Assembly (NCBI GenBank): GCA_963510375.1
Contig: CAUPES010000012.1
Location: forward strand, 1-49,610
Source of the DNA: Fastidiosipila sp963510375
GTDB lineage: Bacteria; Bacillota; Clostridia; Saccharofermentanales; Fastidiosipilaceae
DNA: 49,610 nucleotides
Direction: 5' to 3'
Below, piece by piece: positions 1 to 8,588 of the stretch (position 1 is its first letter; each line of letters begins with the position of its first letter). The translations under genes and the position numbers were made by a program. The notes below the pieces were generated by a model. That model ran no database searches, was not told the origin of the DNA, and saw only the letters and a list, made by a program, of their open reading frames with translations.

Positions 1-10
1 TCTTTTTATT

Positions 11-22
11 ATAACATGTTAT
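11..22. repeat. Perfect 12-bp palindrome ATAACATGTTAT
   Basis: A perfect inverted repeat without spacer lies about 100 bp upstream of the first gene. It could be an operator half-buried at the window edge or the remnant of a terminator stem. Nothing else supports a function. Confidence 0.35.
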
Positions 23-79
23 CCAAAACGACATATTCGCTGATTGCTCACAATATTTATTTTTCTTTAAATTTAGCTC

Positions 80-88
80 TGCTATTAT
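80..88 (+). promoter_or_regulatory. Possible extended -10 promoter for the SseB-like gene
   Basis: TG-C-TATTAT reads as an extended -10 element about 36 bp before the start codon. The matching -35 region (around 60-65) is a T-run with poor resemblance to TTGACA, so this is a weak call. Confidence 0.35.
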
Positions 89-123
89 ATATACATAAAT
101 AAAATAAAAAAGAGAGGCCAACA

Positions 124-1320
124 ATGAAAGATAAAAATAAAGAAGATAAAGCAAATGAGAAAGATAAAGTTTTAGATGATTATATGGCAAAGTTGTGGTC
201 TTACGATCCAGAGAATCCTGAATTAGGCATGCGAGATTCCAAGGAACTTGAAGAGATTTTTACCAAAGCTGATTTTGATTTTAATCCTTTAGCCTATCAG
301 GCAGGCGAACTGCGCTACTTGGCTTACCATGGAGGTAGATTAGTTTACTTCATGCGTCTGGACAAAGCTCAAAAACGTAAAGAACGTGAAAAGATAGAGG
401 CAGAAGGTGGCAAGACAGAACTAAGTGAAGAGCAAAAAGAAGCTGATGAGCAGAGTACAAACCTGCTATTAGTGACTCAAAACCGTCTCGATATAATTCA
501 TGAAGGTTTAAGAGATAGGATAATAAAACTTCCAGGTGTTTATTACTATAAATCTAAAATAACAAATGCTCCATATATTGATGGTAAGGGTAGAGTATTT
601 ATTTTTATAACTCCAACAGCCATTGAAAAAGCAGAAGCAGTAACCAAAGAAAATCCTGATCTTAAATTAGAATTCACAGATAATATTGAGAGTTTATCCA
701 AACAATTATACCTAAATGCATGTGACATGATTCTGGTTAATGATGGAGATTTAGCATTTGAGGCTAAAAGAGAGTATATATTGCCTCAGAGCGAAATTGA
801 GACTGATGAAGAAAAGGATGTAATTTCAGAAAATAATAGAGCTTTACGTTATTTTATCCTGTCGTTTGGTCAAGTCTTGATGTCAGAACATGAATTTGCT
901 AAAGAAGATGAGGAGCAATATAGAATGGCATTATTGCAATTAGAGGCTCAAATCTCTGCACGTTTAATGTCTGCAAATGCATACTTTACGGTCAAAGAAA
1001 TAGCAGAAGAAAATAAGGCAGTTGAGTTTGTTATTCTTAACGATGAATCAGGTAGGAAAGCTATCGGCTGCTTCGTAGATGAAGTTTCTTTACCGGTTGG
1101 TGGTCCATTCGAATATAAAGTAATGCCTTTCTTACCAATAGCTAAACTTGTATTAGAATCTCTTGAAGCGGGGACGGAGCAAGAGCTGGATGGTATTATA
1201 ATAAATCCAGGTACATTAAATTTCTTCTTAGACATTAAATGGCTACAACGTTTATTGAGTTTTGCGGAGTATATGCAAAAGCAACAAGAAAATAAAGATA
1301 AGAGAGATTCAGAAGAGTAG
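124..1320 (+). CDS. SseB-like domain protein, 398 aa
   Basis: Two segments resemble the SseB family (Pfam SseB, named from the E. coli enhanced-serine-sensitivity protein). Residues about 150-175 contain PYIDGKGRVFIFITP, like the family's central strand. Residues about 355-370 contain LDGIIINPGTLNF, like the 'GIVINP' strand. The N-terminal 25 residues and the C-terminal tail are highly charged and probably disordered. No signal peptide or membrane segment is visible, so the protein is probably cytoplasmic. SseB proteins have no settled biochemical activity. GAGAGG 6 nt before the ATG supports the start. The gene stands alone, convergent with enolase. The family assignment rests on short motifs and could be wrong. 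Confidence 0.55.
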   Translation: MKDKNKEDKANEKDKVLDDYMAKLWSYDPENPELGMRDSKELEEIFTKADFDFNPLAYQAGELRYLAYHGGRLVYFMRLDKAQKRKEREKIEAEGGKTELSEEQKEADEQSTNLLLVTQNRLDIIHEGLRDRIIKLPGVYYYKSKITNAPYIDGKGRVFIFITPTAIEKAEAVTKENPDLKLEFTDNIESLSKQLYLNACDMILVNDGDLAFEAKREYILPQSEIETDEEKDVISENNRALRYFILSFGQVLMSEHEFAKEDEEQYRMALLQLEAQISARLMSANAYFTVKEIAEENKAVEFVILNDESGRKAIGCFVDEVSLPVGGPFEYKVMPFLPIAKLVLESLEAGTEQELDGIIINPGTLNFFLDIKWLQRLLSFAEYMQKQQENKDKRDSEE

Positions 1321-1400
1321 TAATAATAAAAATCAATTAGATTTATTCCGTGAAATTTTACTTTAGTTTTTTAATTCTAGTTTCGTCTTTGAAGAAAATA

Positions 1401-1430
1401 AAAGGGACTTTCGTTTGAAAGTCCCTTTCT
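1401..1430. terminator. Bidirectional intrinsic terminator between the SseB-like gene and eno
   Basis: A perfect 11-bp stem (AAAGGGACTTT / AAAGTCCCTTT) with a 6-nt loop lies between two convergent genes. The U-tract is better on the minus strand (TATTTTC after the stem), so it mainly ends the enolase transcript. On the + strand the stem is followed by CTTATA. Confidence 0.85.
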
Positions 1431-1455
1431 TATACTAAAAACTTATTTATCTGAA

Positions 1456-2760
1456 TTATAGATCAGCGTTTAAAGCATCTTTACCTAAGTATGTAGCTCT
1501 TTCGCCTAATTCTTCTTCGATTCTTAGTAATTGGTTGTATTTAGCAACACGGTCTGTACGAGCTGGAGCACCAGTCTTGATTTGACCTGCGTTTAATGCT
1601 ACTGCGATATCTGCAATGTAAGCATCTTCTGTTTCACCTGAACGGTGTGATACAACACTTGTGTAGCCAGCTAATCTTGCTGTTTCCATAGCGTCCATTG
1701 TTTCTGTCAATGTACCAATTTGGTTAACTTTGATCAAGATTGAGTTTGCAGCTTTTTTCTCAATACCTTTTACTAAACGGCTTGTGTTTGTAACAAATAG
1801 GTCATCACCAACTAATTGGATCTTGTCGCCAAGTCTTTCGTTAAGTTTTGCCCAACCATCCCAGTCTTCTTCTGCTAGACCATCTTCTAGAGATGCGATT
1901 GGGTATTTGTTTACTAAGTCTTCCCAGAAGTCAATCATTTCATCAGTAGTTCTGAATTCGCCTGTCTTCCAGAAGTAGTAACCGTCTTTGTTGATTTTCT
2001 TAGCTTCGTCATATAACTCAGTCATAGCTGGGTCCATTGCTAATACGAAATCTTTTCCTGGTTTGAAACCAGCTTTTTCAATAGCTTTTACTAAGTACTC
2101 TAGAGCTGCTTCGTCTGATTCTAGATCAGGAGCGAAACCACCTTCGTCACCAACAGCTGTTGATAAACCGTCAGCTTTCAATAAGCTCTTCAATGTGTGG
2201 TATACGTCTGCACACCATTGTAATGCTTCACGGAAGCTTGATGCACCGATTGGCATAATCATGAATTCTTGTAGATTTAGGTTTGAGTCAGCGTGTTTAC
2301 CACCATTCATAACGTTCATCATTGGAACAGGTAGTACGTGTGAATTTAAACCACCTAGGTATGTGAATAAGCTTTCGTTACGTGTCAAAGCAGCAGCTTT
2401 TGCAGCAGCTAATGAAACACCTAAGATTGCGTTAGCACCTAGCTTAGCTTTGTTGTCTGTACCGTCTAACTCTAACATTGTGTTATCAATTAATCTTTGG
2501 TTGAAAACGCTAATACCTTGTACTGCTGGTGCAATTAGCTTGTTAACATTTTCTACAGCTTTCAATACACCTTTACCTTGATAACGTTTTTTGTCACCAT
2601 CGCGTAACTCAACTGCCTCGAATGCACCTGTTGATGCACCTGAAGGTACAGAAGCACGTCCTAATACACCTGATTCTGTAACTACATCGACTTCTACAGT
2701 AGGGTTACCACGTGAGTCTAAAATTTCTCTAGCTCTAACTGTTTTAATAATACTAGACAT
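1456..2760 (-). CDS. eno: Enolase (phosphopyruvate hydratase), 434 aa
   Basis: Enolase interconverts 2-phosphoglycerate and phosphoenolpyruvate in glycolysis as a cytoplasmic, Mg-dependent enzyme. The length is normal for the bacterial family. The N-terminal ARGNPTVEV-type block (here SRGNPTVEVDVV), the metal-ligand region SLEDGLAEEDWDGW, the signature ILIKVNQIGTLTET and the SHRSGETED block are all present, so the active site looks intact. GGAGGA (plus-strand 2771-2776) sits correctly before the ATG. It is the only minus-strand gene in the window and appears monocistronic, ending at the shared bidirectional terminator. An 18-bp dyad lies in its leader. Confidence 0.99.
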   Translation of the reverse strand: MSSIIKTVRAREILDSRGNPTVEVDVVTESGVLGRASVPSGASTGAFEAVELRDGDKKRYQGKGVLKAVENVNKLIAPAVQGISVFNQRLIDNTMLELDGTDNKAKLGANAILGVSLAAAKAAALTRNESLFTYLGGLNSHVLPVPMMNVMNGGKHADSNLNLQEFMIMPIGASSFREALQWCADVYHTLKSLLKADGLSTAVGDEGGFAPDLESDEAALEYLVKAIEKAGFKPGKDFVLAMDPAMTELYDEAKKINKDGYYFWKTGEFRTTDEMIDFWEDLVNKYPIASLEDGLAEEDWDGWAKLNERLGDKIQLVGDDLFVTNTSRLVKGIEKKAANSILIKVNQIGTLTETMDAMETARLAGYTSVVSHRSGETEDAYIADIAVALNAGQIKTGAPARTDRVAKYNQLLRIEEELGERATYLGKDALNADL

Positions 2761-3231
2761 TTAAAACTATCCTCCTTTTTTATTGTTATTCTTATAACAA
2801 CTTTATTAAACATACATATTATAGATTAATTTTGCTGATTTTGGTAGGGGAGTTTTGCTCAATGCTTAAACTATTTGTAAAGTTAATTTATGTTTAGCCA
2901 GTTTAATTGCAGTACGTACCAAGATAAAAGCTGAATTGTTTTCTAATGATGTCGAGAATAGCAAGTTTAATAAAACCAATTACTGAAAGCGTTAGTATTA
3001 TTGTATATGATTAAATAAAAATTATGGTTAGATAAAAATTGGATTAACAATTTTAAAGAAATTCTAATATTACTGCGAGTAGCTATTTTGTTAGTCTAAA
3101 TGCACTATTAGAATTTGAACTCTATGCTAAAATTTTTAAACAGTTGAGTTCTAAGTTCCTAGAAACGGTAACTCGAGTTACTAAATATTCTATTGTTAGG
3201 CGTATATAATATTTCGCAAAGTGAAAAAATA
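2761..3231. other. Divergent AT-rich intergenic region upstream of eno
   Basis: No credible gene is seen here. On the eno side, the minus strand carries a TATAAT -10 (2823 to 2818) without a convincing -35. A perfect dyad TTGTTAT-tctt-ATAACAA (2783-2800) lies between that -10 and the eno ribosome binding site. The remainder is AT-rich sequence with stops in all frames. Confidence 0.6.
2783..2800 (-). promoter_or_regulatory. Perfect dyad in the eno leader
   Basis: 7-bp inverted repeat arms (TTGTTAT / ATAACAA) are separated by 4 nt and end 22 bp from the enolase start codon. It would lie just downstream of a transcript start set by the -10 at 2818-2823. It could be a repressor operator or an RNA stem that protects or masks the leader. 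Confidence 0.4.
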
Positions 3232-3260
3232 TTGTGATACATAGTTGTGACGTATATAAT
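3232..3260 (+). promoter_or_regulatory. Sigma-A-type promoter for the thioredoxin-alr pair
   Basis: TTGTGA (3232-3237), a 17-bp spacer and a perfect TATAAT (3255-3260) predict a start near 3267, giving a very short leader before the thioredoxin-like gene. Confidence 0.75.
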
Positions 3261-3282
3261 AAGCTTGTTTGTGAAATAAAGA

Positions 3283-3681
3283 ATGTTAGATTTTGTTGGA
3301 AGTGATTTTATGGAGAGTTTAAGTAAGAATCCTGATAAGGTAACAGTTTTACACTTTGGTACAAATTGGTGTAAAAATTGTGAAAGAATTGAACCAATAC
3401 TAAAAGAATTAAAAGAAAAATATGCAGACGAAGATGTAGAATTTAAATTTGTTGACGTAGAGGAGCAGATCGAATTTTGCGAGGAGTCTAAAGTTTTTAG
3501 TATTCCTACTACTTGTGTTCTAAGGGGAGACAAGATTGTTGAGAGGATTATTGGTTGTCATGATGATGAAGTGTATTTCAAAGCTGTTGACAATGCACTT
3601 AACCTAACAAAAGCTGAGGTTGAAGCCACCGAAAATGAGATTGTTAATGTCGACAAGGAAACAAGAGAAAAAATTAATTAA
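3283..3681 (+). CDS. Thioredoxin-like protein, 132 aa
   Basis: The fold is thioredoxin: WCKNC places the CxxC pair at C30 and C33, and the cis-proline block SIPTTCV follows around residue 78. It probably reduces disulfides or carries out thiol exchange in the cytoplasm, since there is no signal peptide. KN between the cysteines differs from the classical GP of thioredoxin, so redox potential and partners may differ. The last 20-25 residues are a charged tail. The chosen ATG has a poor Shine-Dalgarno. An internal ATG at 3310 has GGAAG upstream but would remove the first strand of the fold, so the longer form is preferred. It lies 32 bp before alr and probably shares its transcript. Confidence 0.85.
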   Translation: MLDFVGSDFMESLSKNPDKVTVLHFGTNWCKNCERIEPILKELKEKYADEDVEFKFVDVEEQIEFCEESKVFSIPTTCVLRGDKIVERIIGCHDDEVYFKAVDNALNLTKAEVEATENEIVNVDKETREKIN

Positions 3682-3713
3682 AAAATATTTTAATTTTATA
3701 AGAGATAAAGTCA

Positions 3714-4943
3714 ATGAGAGAAGTAATTCTAAAAAATCCTGAAGATTTATATAAATATGCTGGCCGAACTTGGGTTGAAATTGATTTTGGTCAACTTAAA
3801 ACTAATTATCAAATTGTAAAATCAATGCTGGCAGATAAAACTGGTATTATTATGGTGCTTAAAGCTAATGCATATGGGCATGGTGCGGTTGAGTTATCAA
3901 GAGAAGTTTCCACATTTGGACCTTTGGGCTTTGCTGTCGCTAGCCTAGATGAAGGCTTAGAATTAAGAGAAAATGGAATTAAAGAGCAAATTCTATTATT
4001 AAGTTGCAATGAGCTTGAACGTGCTAGTGAAGGTATTGCAGCAGAATTGACCTTTAGCCTGATTAGCAAGGATTTTGGCGAAAAGTTAAGTGAGGCTGCT
4101 AAGTCTATAGGTAAAAAAGCTAAAGTGCATGTAACCTTAGACAGCGGTATGGGAAGACTCGGTTTTAAGACTGATGCAGTTAACTCACTTCAAGAAGTTG
4201 AATATCTGTACAATTTGGGAACTTTGGAATTTAACGGTATTTATACGCATTTTGCTACAGCGGATGGGCATGATTACAGTACAGGTGGAGATTTAAGACC
4301 TTTAGCAGAGGAGTATATGAATCAACAAAAACGTAAGTTTGATGATTTTGTCGAAGCTCTCGAAGTAAGAGGCATACATATTCCAATCCGTCACGTATCT
4401 AATTCCGGTGCAATTGTAACCCAGCCTGATTTTCATCTAGAAGCTGTTAGATCTGGAATTATTAGTTATGGTATATATCCATCTGAAAATGGTTTTGTCC
4501 CTGGAGTTAAACCAATTTTATCTTGGAAAACAAGAATTATGCAAATCAAGCATTTAAAAGCAGGGGATACAGTTAGTTATGATAGACATTTTGTAGCAGA
4601 AAAAGATATGACTATAGCAGTTTTACCTGTTGGTTATGCTGATGGATACGATAGAGATATGTATGGCAGTGCTCAAGTTCAGTACAAAGGCATAAAGTGC
4701 GATGTTATAGGAACAATATGCATGGATATGCTAATGATTGATTGTAGTGAGTTGGACTTTGAACCACAGATTGGTGATGTAGTTGATCTAATAAGTAATA
4801 AGTTAGGTAATGATTACGTTAACGTATATAATCATGCAAGTTGGAGATCCACTATACCTTATGAGGTATGTACATCAATATCATATAGAAGCCCAAGGGT
4901 ATATTGTAGAAATGGAAAGCCTGAGAAAATTGTTTGGCTATAA
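3714..4943 (+). CDS. alr: Alanine racemase, 409 aa
   Basis: This PLP enzyme converts L- to D-alanine for peptidoglycan precursors. The PLP lysine is K50 in VLKANAYGHGA, and the catalytic tyrosine is Y289 in VSYDRHF. SGMGRLGF and GTICMDM, the characteristic family blocks, are present. The N-terminal barrel and C-terminal beta domain both have full length. It is 32 bp downstream of the thioredoxin-like gene and is followed by a stable hairpin terminator. The functional link to the thioredoxin is not obvious. Confidence 0.98.
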   Translation: MREVILKNPEDLYKYAGRTWVEIDFGQLKTNYQIVKSMLADKTGIIMVLKANAYGHGAVELSREVSTFGPLGFAVASLDEGLELRENGIKEQILLLSCNELERASEGIAAELTFSLISKDFGEKLSEAAKSIGKKAKVHVTLDSGMGRLGFKTDAVNSLQEVEYLYNLGTLEFNGIYTHFATADGHDYSTGGDLRPLAEEYMNQQKRKFDDFVEALEVRGIHIPIRHVSNSGAIVTQPDFHLEAVRSGIISYGIYPSENGFVPGVKPILSWKTRIMQIKHLKAGDTVSYDRHFVAEKDMTIAVLPVGYADGYDRDMYGSAQVQYKGIKCDVIGTICMDMLMIDCSELDFEPQIGDVVDLISNKLGNDYVNVYNHASWRSTIPYEVCTSISYRSPRVYCRNGKPEKIVWL

Positions 4944-4987
4944 GATGAATACCTAGATTTTAGTAAAAAGAAATAAATGTAAAATTG

Positions 4988-5018
4988 TACAAAATGCTGC
5001 TGTGTGCAGCATTTTGTA
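4988..5018 (+). terminator. Terminator after alr
   Basis: A perfect 13-bp stem (TACAAAATGCTGC / GCAGCATTTTGTA) has a 5-nt loop TGTGT. The downstream U-tract is weak (TATGTCAATTTA), but stem strength and the position after alr make termination likely. Confidence 0.75.
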
Positions 5019-5301
5019 TATGTCAATTTATTCGGCATTCTTAATAATATGTTAGCTTATAGTGAATATGCACTAAAAAATATCGAATGTTTTGGATAGT
5101 TTATAATTTTAAATATGTTAAAATATGTTTCATGAAATTCTTAAATACTTAACTTTACATTGTTGAGATACGAAAAGAATTTTAAACGTTTATGTAGCTT
5201 GGTTTTCCTGGGTTATGTATTAAATTTAAGATAACTTAAGTTTATTTTGAGTTTAGAAAATTTACCAAAAATCTACAACGTTATTTGTACACTTTAGCAT
5301 A

Positions 5302-5310
5302 TGGTATAAA
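5302..5310 (+). promoter_or_regulatory. Possible extended -10 promoter for the sugar ATPase gene
   Basis: TGG-TATAAA is an extended -10 about 64 bp before the start codon. The -35 region (TTATTT at 5281) is poor, which would fit an activator-dependent or modest promoter. Confidence 0.45.
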
Positions 5311-5373
5311 AACGGTAGCCGTGGTAAACTTGATGCAAGAAAATCGAGATGCAGAGAAAATTGGAGGTAATTT

Positions 5374-6495
5374 ATGGCAACAGTAACTTTAAAAAATGTT
5401 GTAAAAGAATACGAAGGCGGAGTTATCGCTGTTAGAGACTTTAACTTAGATATTCAAGATAAAGAATTTATTATTTTGGTTGGTCCTTCAGGTTGTGGTA
5501 AAACTACAACTTTGCGTATGATCGCTGGTTTGGAAGAAATTTCGTCAGGTGAAGTATACATTGACGACGTACTAGTTAACGACGTGCAACCAAAAGATAG
5601 AGATATAGCTATGGTTTTCCAAAACTACGCTCTATATCCACACATGACAGTTTTCGATAACATGGCTTTTGGTTTGAAATTACGTAAAACACCTAAAGAT
5701 GAAATTAAGAGACGTGTTAATGAAGCTGCTAAGATTTTGGAAATAGAGCACTTGTTAGACCGTAAACCAGCTGCTTTATCTGGTGGTCAAAGACAACGTG
5801 TTGCTTTAGGTCGTGCTATTGTTCGTAATCCTAAAGTATTCCTAATGGATGAGCCGCTGTCAAACTTGGATGCTAAGCTACGTGTTCAAATGCGTGTTGA
5901 AATTACAAAATTACATCAACGTTTAGCTACTACATTTATTTATGTTACACACGACCAAACAGAAGCTATGACAATGGGTTCTAGAATCGTTGTTATGAAA
6001 GATGGAGTTATCCAACAAGTAGCTGACCCTACAACATTGTATAGACATCCAAACAATACTTTCGTTGCAGGATTTATCGGAATGCCACCAATGAACTTCT
6101 TAAATACAAAAGTATTCAAAGATTCAAATGGTATTGGTATTGAAGTTCACGAACACAAGATTTACTTAGACCAAGCTAAATATGATGTACCAGAAGTTAA
6201 CGAATATGTTGGTAAGGCAGTTATCGCAGGTATTCGTCCAGAATCATTAAGCGATGCTCCAGCTAAAGTAGAAGCAGCTAAACCAGTGGGTGCTGTGTTC
6301 CCAGCAAAAGTTGACGTTGTTGAAAAGTTAGGTGCTCAATCTTACGTTTATACAACAGTTGGTGAGTTCATTATTACAGCTAGTGTTGACCCAATTCACT
6401 CACAAAGTAAAGTTGGTGATCAAATTGAATTAGCATTAGATCCACTACGTGTTGTATTGTTTGATAAAGAAACAGAAAATACAATTATTAGTTAG
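5374..6495 (+). CDS. MsmK/UgpC-type ABC sugar-import ATPase, 373 aa
   Basis: This nucleotide-binding subunit energises CUT1 family oligosaccharide importers at the inner face of the membrane. Walker A GPSGCGKTT is near residue 38, signature LSGGQRQRVALGRA near 135, Walker B VFLMDEPLSNLD follows, and the H-loop is THDQTEAM. The C-terminal third is the TOBE/OB regulatory region typical of MalK/UgpC/MsmK. The length is normal. GGAGG lies 6-7 nt before the ATG. No permease or binding protein is adjacent and the gene has its own terminator, so it is probably a shared ATPase serving several sugar permeases encoded elsewhere, as described for MsmK in streptococci. Exact substrates cannot be told from the sequence. 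Confidence 0.93.
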   Translation: MATVTLKNVVKEYEGGVIAVRDFNLDIQDKEFIILVGPSGCGKTTTLRMIAGLEEISSGEVYIDDVLVNDVQPKDRDIAMVFQNYALYPHMTVFDNMAFGLKLRKTPKDEIKRRVNEAAKILEIEHLLDRKPAALSGGQRQRVALGRAIVRNPKVFLMDEPLSNLDAKLRVQMRVEITKLHQRLATTFIYVTHDQTEAMTMGSRIVVMKDGVIQQVADPTTLYRHPNNTFVAGFIGMPPMNFLNTKVFKDSNGIGIEVHEHKIYLDQAKYDVPEVNEYVGKAVIAGIRPESLSDAPAKVEAAKPVGAVFPAKVDVVEKLGAQSYVYTTVGEFIITASVDPIHSQSKVGDQIELALDPLRVVLFDKETENTIIS

Positions 6496-6529
6496 TTTGA
6501 TTCTTATGAAAAGATAATAGGAAAATGAA

Positions 6530-6567
6530 CAAAAGGAGAGTGATTGAACTCTCCTTTTGCTTTTTTT
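6530..6567 (+). terminator. Terminator after the sugar ATPase gene
   Basis: A perfect 12-bp stem (CAAAAGGAGAGT / ACTCTCCTTTTG) with a 6-nt loop is followed by C and seven T. This is a textbook intrinsic terminator. Confidence 0.93.
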
Positions 6568-6698
6568 ACAATTGTGTTTTATCTGTAAAAATATATTTAC
6601 TTGAGCGAATAGCGTATTTATTTGCTAAAATTGTATTTGGAAAAGTTATTATTAGAAAAAATATTAAATATTTAGTTTATAATATATTTGTAATGTGC

Positions 6699-6727
6699 TT
6701 GAAATATTTTAGTAATATTGTCATAAT
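6699..6727 (+). promoter_or_regulatory. Promoter of the CdaR-like/ftsEX operon
   Basis: TTGAAA (6699-6704), a 17-bp spacer and CATAAT (6722-6727) predict a start near 6734, about 29 nt before the preferred ATG. Confidence 0.65.
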
Positions 6728-6762
6728 ATTATAGAATTCTTCGGGTGGAGGGAGAAAACTCA

Positions 6763-7869
6763 ATGGAAGAGATTACAAGATGTATTGAGCAAGCTGCAGC
6801 TATTTTAGATAGAACAGCTGGTGTCTCAGATCAAAGCGGTGTAGTTGTAGCATGTACAGACTCATCAAGAGTAGGCAGTGTAAATAAGTTGGCTGCAGAA
6901 ATTTTTGCTAGTGATGATGCTTTTGCTGTTACGGGTGAGACATCTTATATGAAATTTGGAACAGGTGATGTTTTTGAGTATGTCTGCTTTATTGAAGGTA
7001 CAGACCAATCTGCTCAAATAAACCTAGAACTTTTAGTTAATTGGTTGAAGACTGTTGTAAGAGAAGAAGATCAGAATGATGAACGAGAAGCCCTCTTGAA
7101 AAATATTCTTTTAGAGAATGAGTTACCTGGAGATATCCCATTAAAAGCTAGAGAGTATAGTATTCCTTATGCTGCAATGAGAGTAGTCTATGTAGTCAGA
7201 GTTGCTGAAGAAAATAGTTTAGATTCTCTTGAAGTAATGAGGAGTATGTTCCCAAATAGAAAGATTGATTTCGTTTTAGCAATGGACGAAAACAATATAG
7301 CTTTGGTTAAAGAATTTAATCGTGGCGCTGATGAAGAGATTGGTGAAATAGCAAATCAAATTCAAGATACTTTGAATACAGAGTCAATGACTAGTGTCAA
7401 AATTGCTGTAGGTATGCCAACAGAGACATTAAAAGATTGTGCAAAGAGTTTCAGAGAAGCTACTTTAGCATTAACTATTGGTGGAATTTTCAACCCGGAG
7501 AAGAGCATAATTCGCTACGATAAATTAGGTTTAGGAAGATTAATTTACCAACTTCCTCCAACACTATGTAAAATGTTCTTAGATGAAGTATTTGTTGATG
7601 GTTCATATGAAGAATTAGATTTAGAAACATTAACGACTATTGATACTTTCTTTGAAAATGATTTAAATGGATCAGAGACATCACGTCAATTATTTGTTCA
7701 TAGAAATACTTTGGTATATCGACTGGATAAAGCACACAAAATTACTGGACTTGATGTAAGACAATTTGAAGATGCAGTCTTATTTAAATTAGCAACTATG
7801 GTTAGAAAATACTTAGAGTATTTACAAAAAACAACTGAAAGAAATTCTAATAAGTGGTGGAAAGCCTAA
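6763..7869 (+). CDS. CdaR/PucR-type transcriptional regulator, 368 aa
   Basis: The C-terminal 60 residues carry the PucR-type helix-turn-helix (LNGSETSRQLFVHRNTLVYRL). The middle resembles the degenerate GGDEF-like domain of CdaR regulators, and the N-terminus is a putative sensory region without membrane segments. The start was placed at the ATG preceded 8 nt upstream by GGAGGGAG. The longer frame begins with a GTG that overlaps this ribosome binding site. It is 23 bp upstream of ftsE, so it is probably co-transcribed with the division genes. Family members respond to metabolites such as sugar acids or purines. Here the ligand and targets are unknown, and the first gene of a division operon is an unusual location. 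Confidence 0.8.
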   Translation: MEEITRCIEQAAAILDRTAGVSDQSGVVVACTDSSRVGSVNKLAAEIFASDDAFAVTGETSYMKFGTGDVFEYVCFIEGTDQSAQINLELLVNWLKTVVREEDQNDEREALLKNILLENELPGDIPLKAREYSIPYAAMRVVYVVRVAEENSLDSLEVMRSMFPNRKIDFVLAMDENNIALVKEFNRGADEEIGEIANQIQDTLNTESMTSVKIAVGMPTETLKDCAKSFREATLALTIGGIFNPEKSIIRYDKLGLGRLIYQLPPTLCKMFLDEVFVDGSYEELDLETLTTIDTFFENDLNGSETSRQLFVHRNTLVYRLDKAHKITGLDVRQFEDAVLFKLATMVRKYLEYLQKTTERNSNKWWKA

Positions 7870-7892
7870 TAGTTTAGAATTGGAAATTAATT

Positions 7893-8567
7893 ATGCTAGA
7901 TTTTAAAAACGTTAGTATGTCCTACACTAAGCATGCAGACTTAGCTTTGAATGATGTTAGTTTTCACATTAATTCTGGAGAGTTTGTTTTCGTTATCGGA
8001 GCAAGTGGTTCAGGTAAATCAACTGTTATAAAACTAATAAGCTGCGAAGAAGAGTTTCAGTCAGGCGAGATAATTGTAGGTGGTACTAGATTAAGTAAAA
8101 TTAAGAAAAGATCTGTACCTTATTTAAGAAGAAATCTTGGAATGGTTTTTCAAGATTTTAGACTTATAGAGTCAAAAACGGTATTTGAGAATGTTGCTTT
8201 TGCTATGGAAATCTTGGGTAAAAGTAAGAGACAAATTTCGAGACAAGTTCCATTGGTCCTAAGTACTGTAGGTCTTAGAGCTAAAAAAGATGCATATCCA
8301 AATGAATTGTCTGGTGGTGAGCAGCAACGAGTAGGTATTGCTAGAGCATTAGTAAATAACCCTGATATTATTTTGGCTGATGAACCAACAGGAAATTTGG
8401 ACCCTGATACTAGTGAACAGATTCTTGGTGTTCTAAAAGATATTAATGAAAGTGGTACAACAGTTATTGTTTGTACGCACGATATTTCATTAGTTGAAAG
8501 AATGCAGGAACGAGTAATTCAGATTAAAGATGGGGCACTCTATAAGGATGTGGAAAAACATATTTAG
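7893..8567 (+). CDS. ftsE: Cell division ATP-binding protein FtsE, 224 aa
   Basis: FtsE is the ATPase of the FtsEX complex, which transmits a mechanical signal across the membrane to activate peptidoglycan hydrolases rather than transport a substrate. Walker A GASGSGKST is at residues 36-44, signature LSGGEQQRVGIARA and Walker B IILADEPTGNLDP follow, and the H-loop is in CTHD. The length is typical. The Shine-Dalgarno is weak (GGAAA), consistent with coupling to the upstream gene. ftsX follows after 21 bp. Confidence 0.96.
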   Translation: MLDFKNVSMSYTKHADLALNDVSFHINSGEFVFVIGASGSGKSTVIKLISCEEEFQSGEIIVGGTRLSKIKKRSVPYLRRNLGMVFQDFRLIESKTVFENVAFAMEILGKSKRQISRQVPLVLSTVGLRAKKDAYPNELSGGEQQRVGIARALVNNPDIILADEPTGNLDPDTSEQILGVLKDINESGTTVIVCTHDISLVERMQERVIQIKDGALYKDVEKHI

Positions 8568-8588
8568 TAAGGCGAGTAGGAATATTAA

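Larger units (their letters stand above)
4944..5373. other. Intergenic region between alr and the sugar ATPase
   Basis: The region holds the alr terminator (4988-5018), a palindrome TAAACGTTTA (5183-5192) reminiscent of the core of a CcpA cre site but a poor overall match, a 10-bp palindrome AACTTAAGTT (5233-5242), and a possible extended -10 promoter (5302-5310). No coding sequence is seen. Confidence 0.6.

Noticed and set aside
1988..2581. 197-aa plus-strand frame within eno
   Set aside because: It is the antisense shadow of a fully conserved enolase gene and has no ribosome binding site or family resemblance.
3159..3533. 124-aa minus-strand frame over the thioredoxin-like gene
   Set aside because: It overlaps a gene with a clear CxxC motif and a good promoter. 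The serine-rich translation shows no motif.
5183..5192. Possible CcpA cre site TAAACGTTTA upstream of the sugar ATPase gene
   Set aside because: The core is palindromic, but the flanking TG...CA bases of the cre consensus are missing and it is about 120 bp from the promoter. Too weak to list as an operator.
6525..6734. 69-aa reading frame after the sugar ATPase gene
   Set aside because: It begins inside a textbook terminator stem, has no separate ribosome binding site and runs through AT-rich promoter sequence. The hydrophobic composition is what random AT-rich DNA gives.
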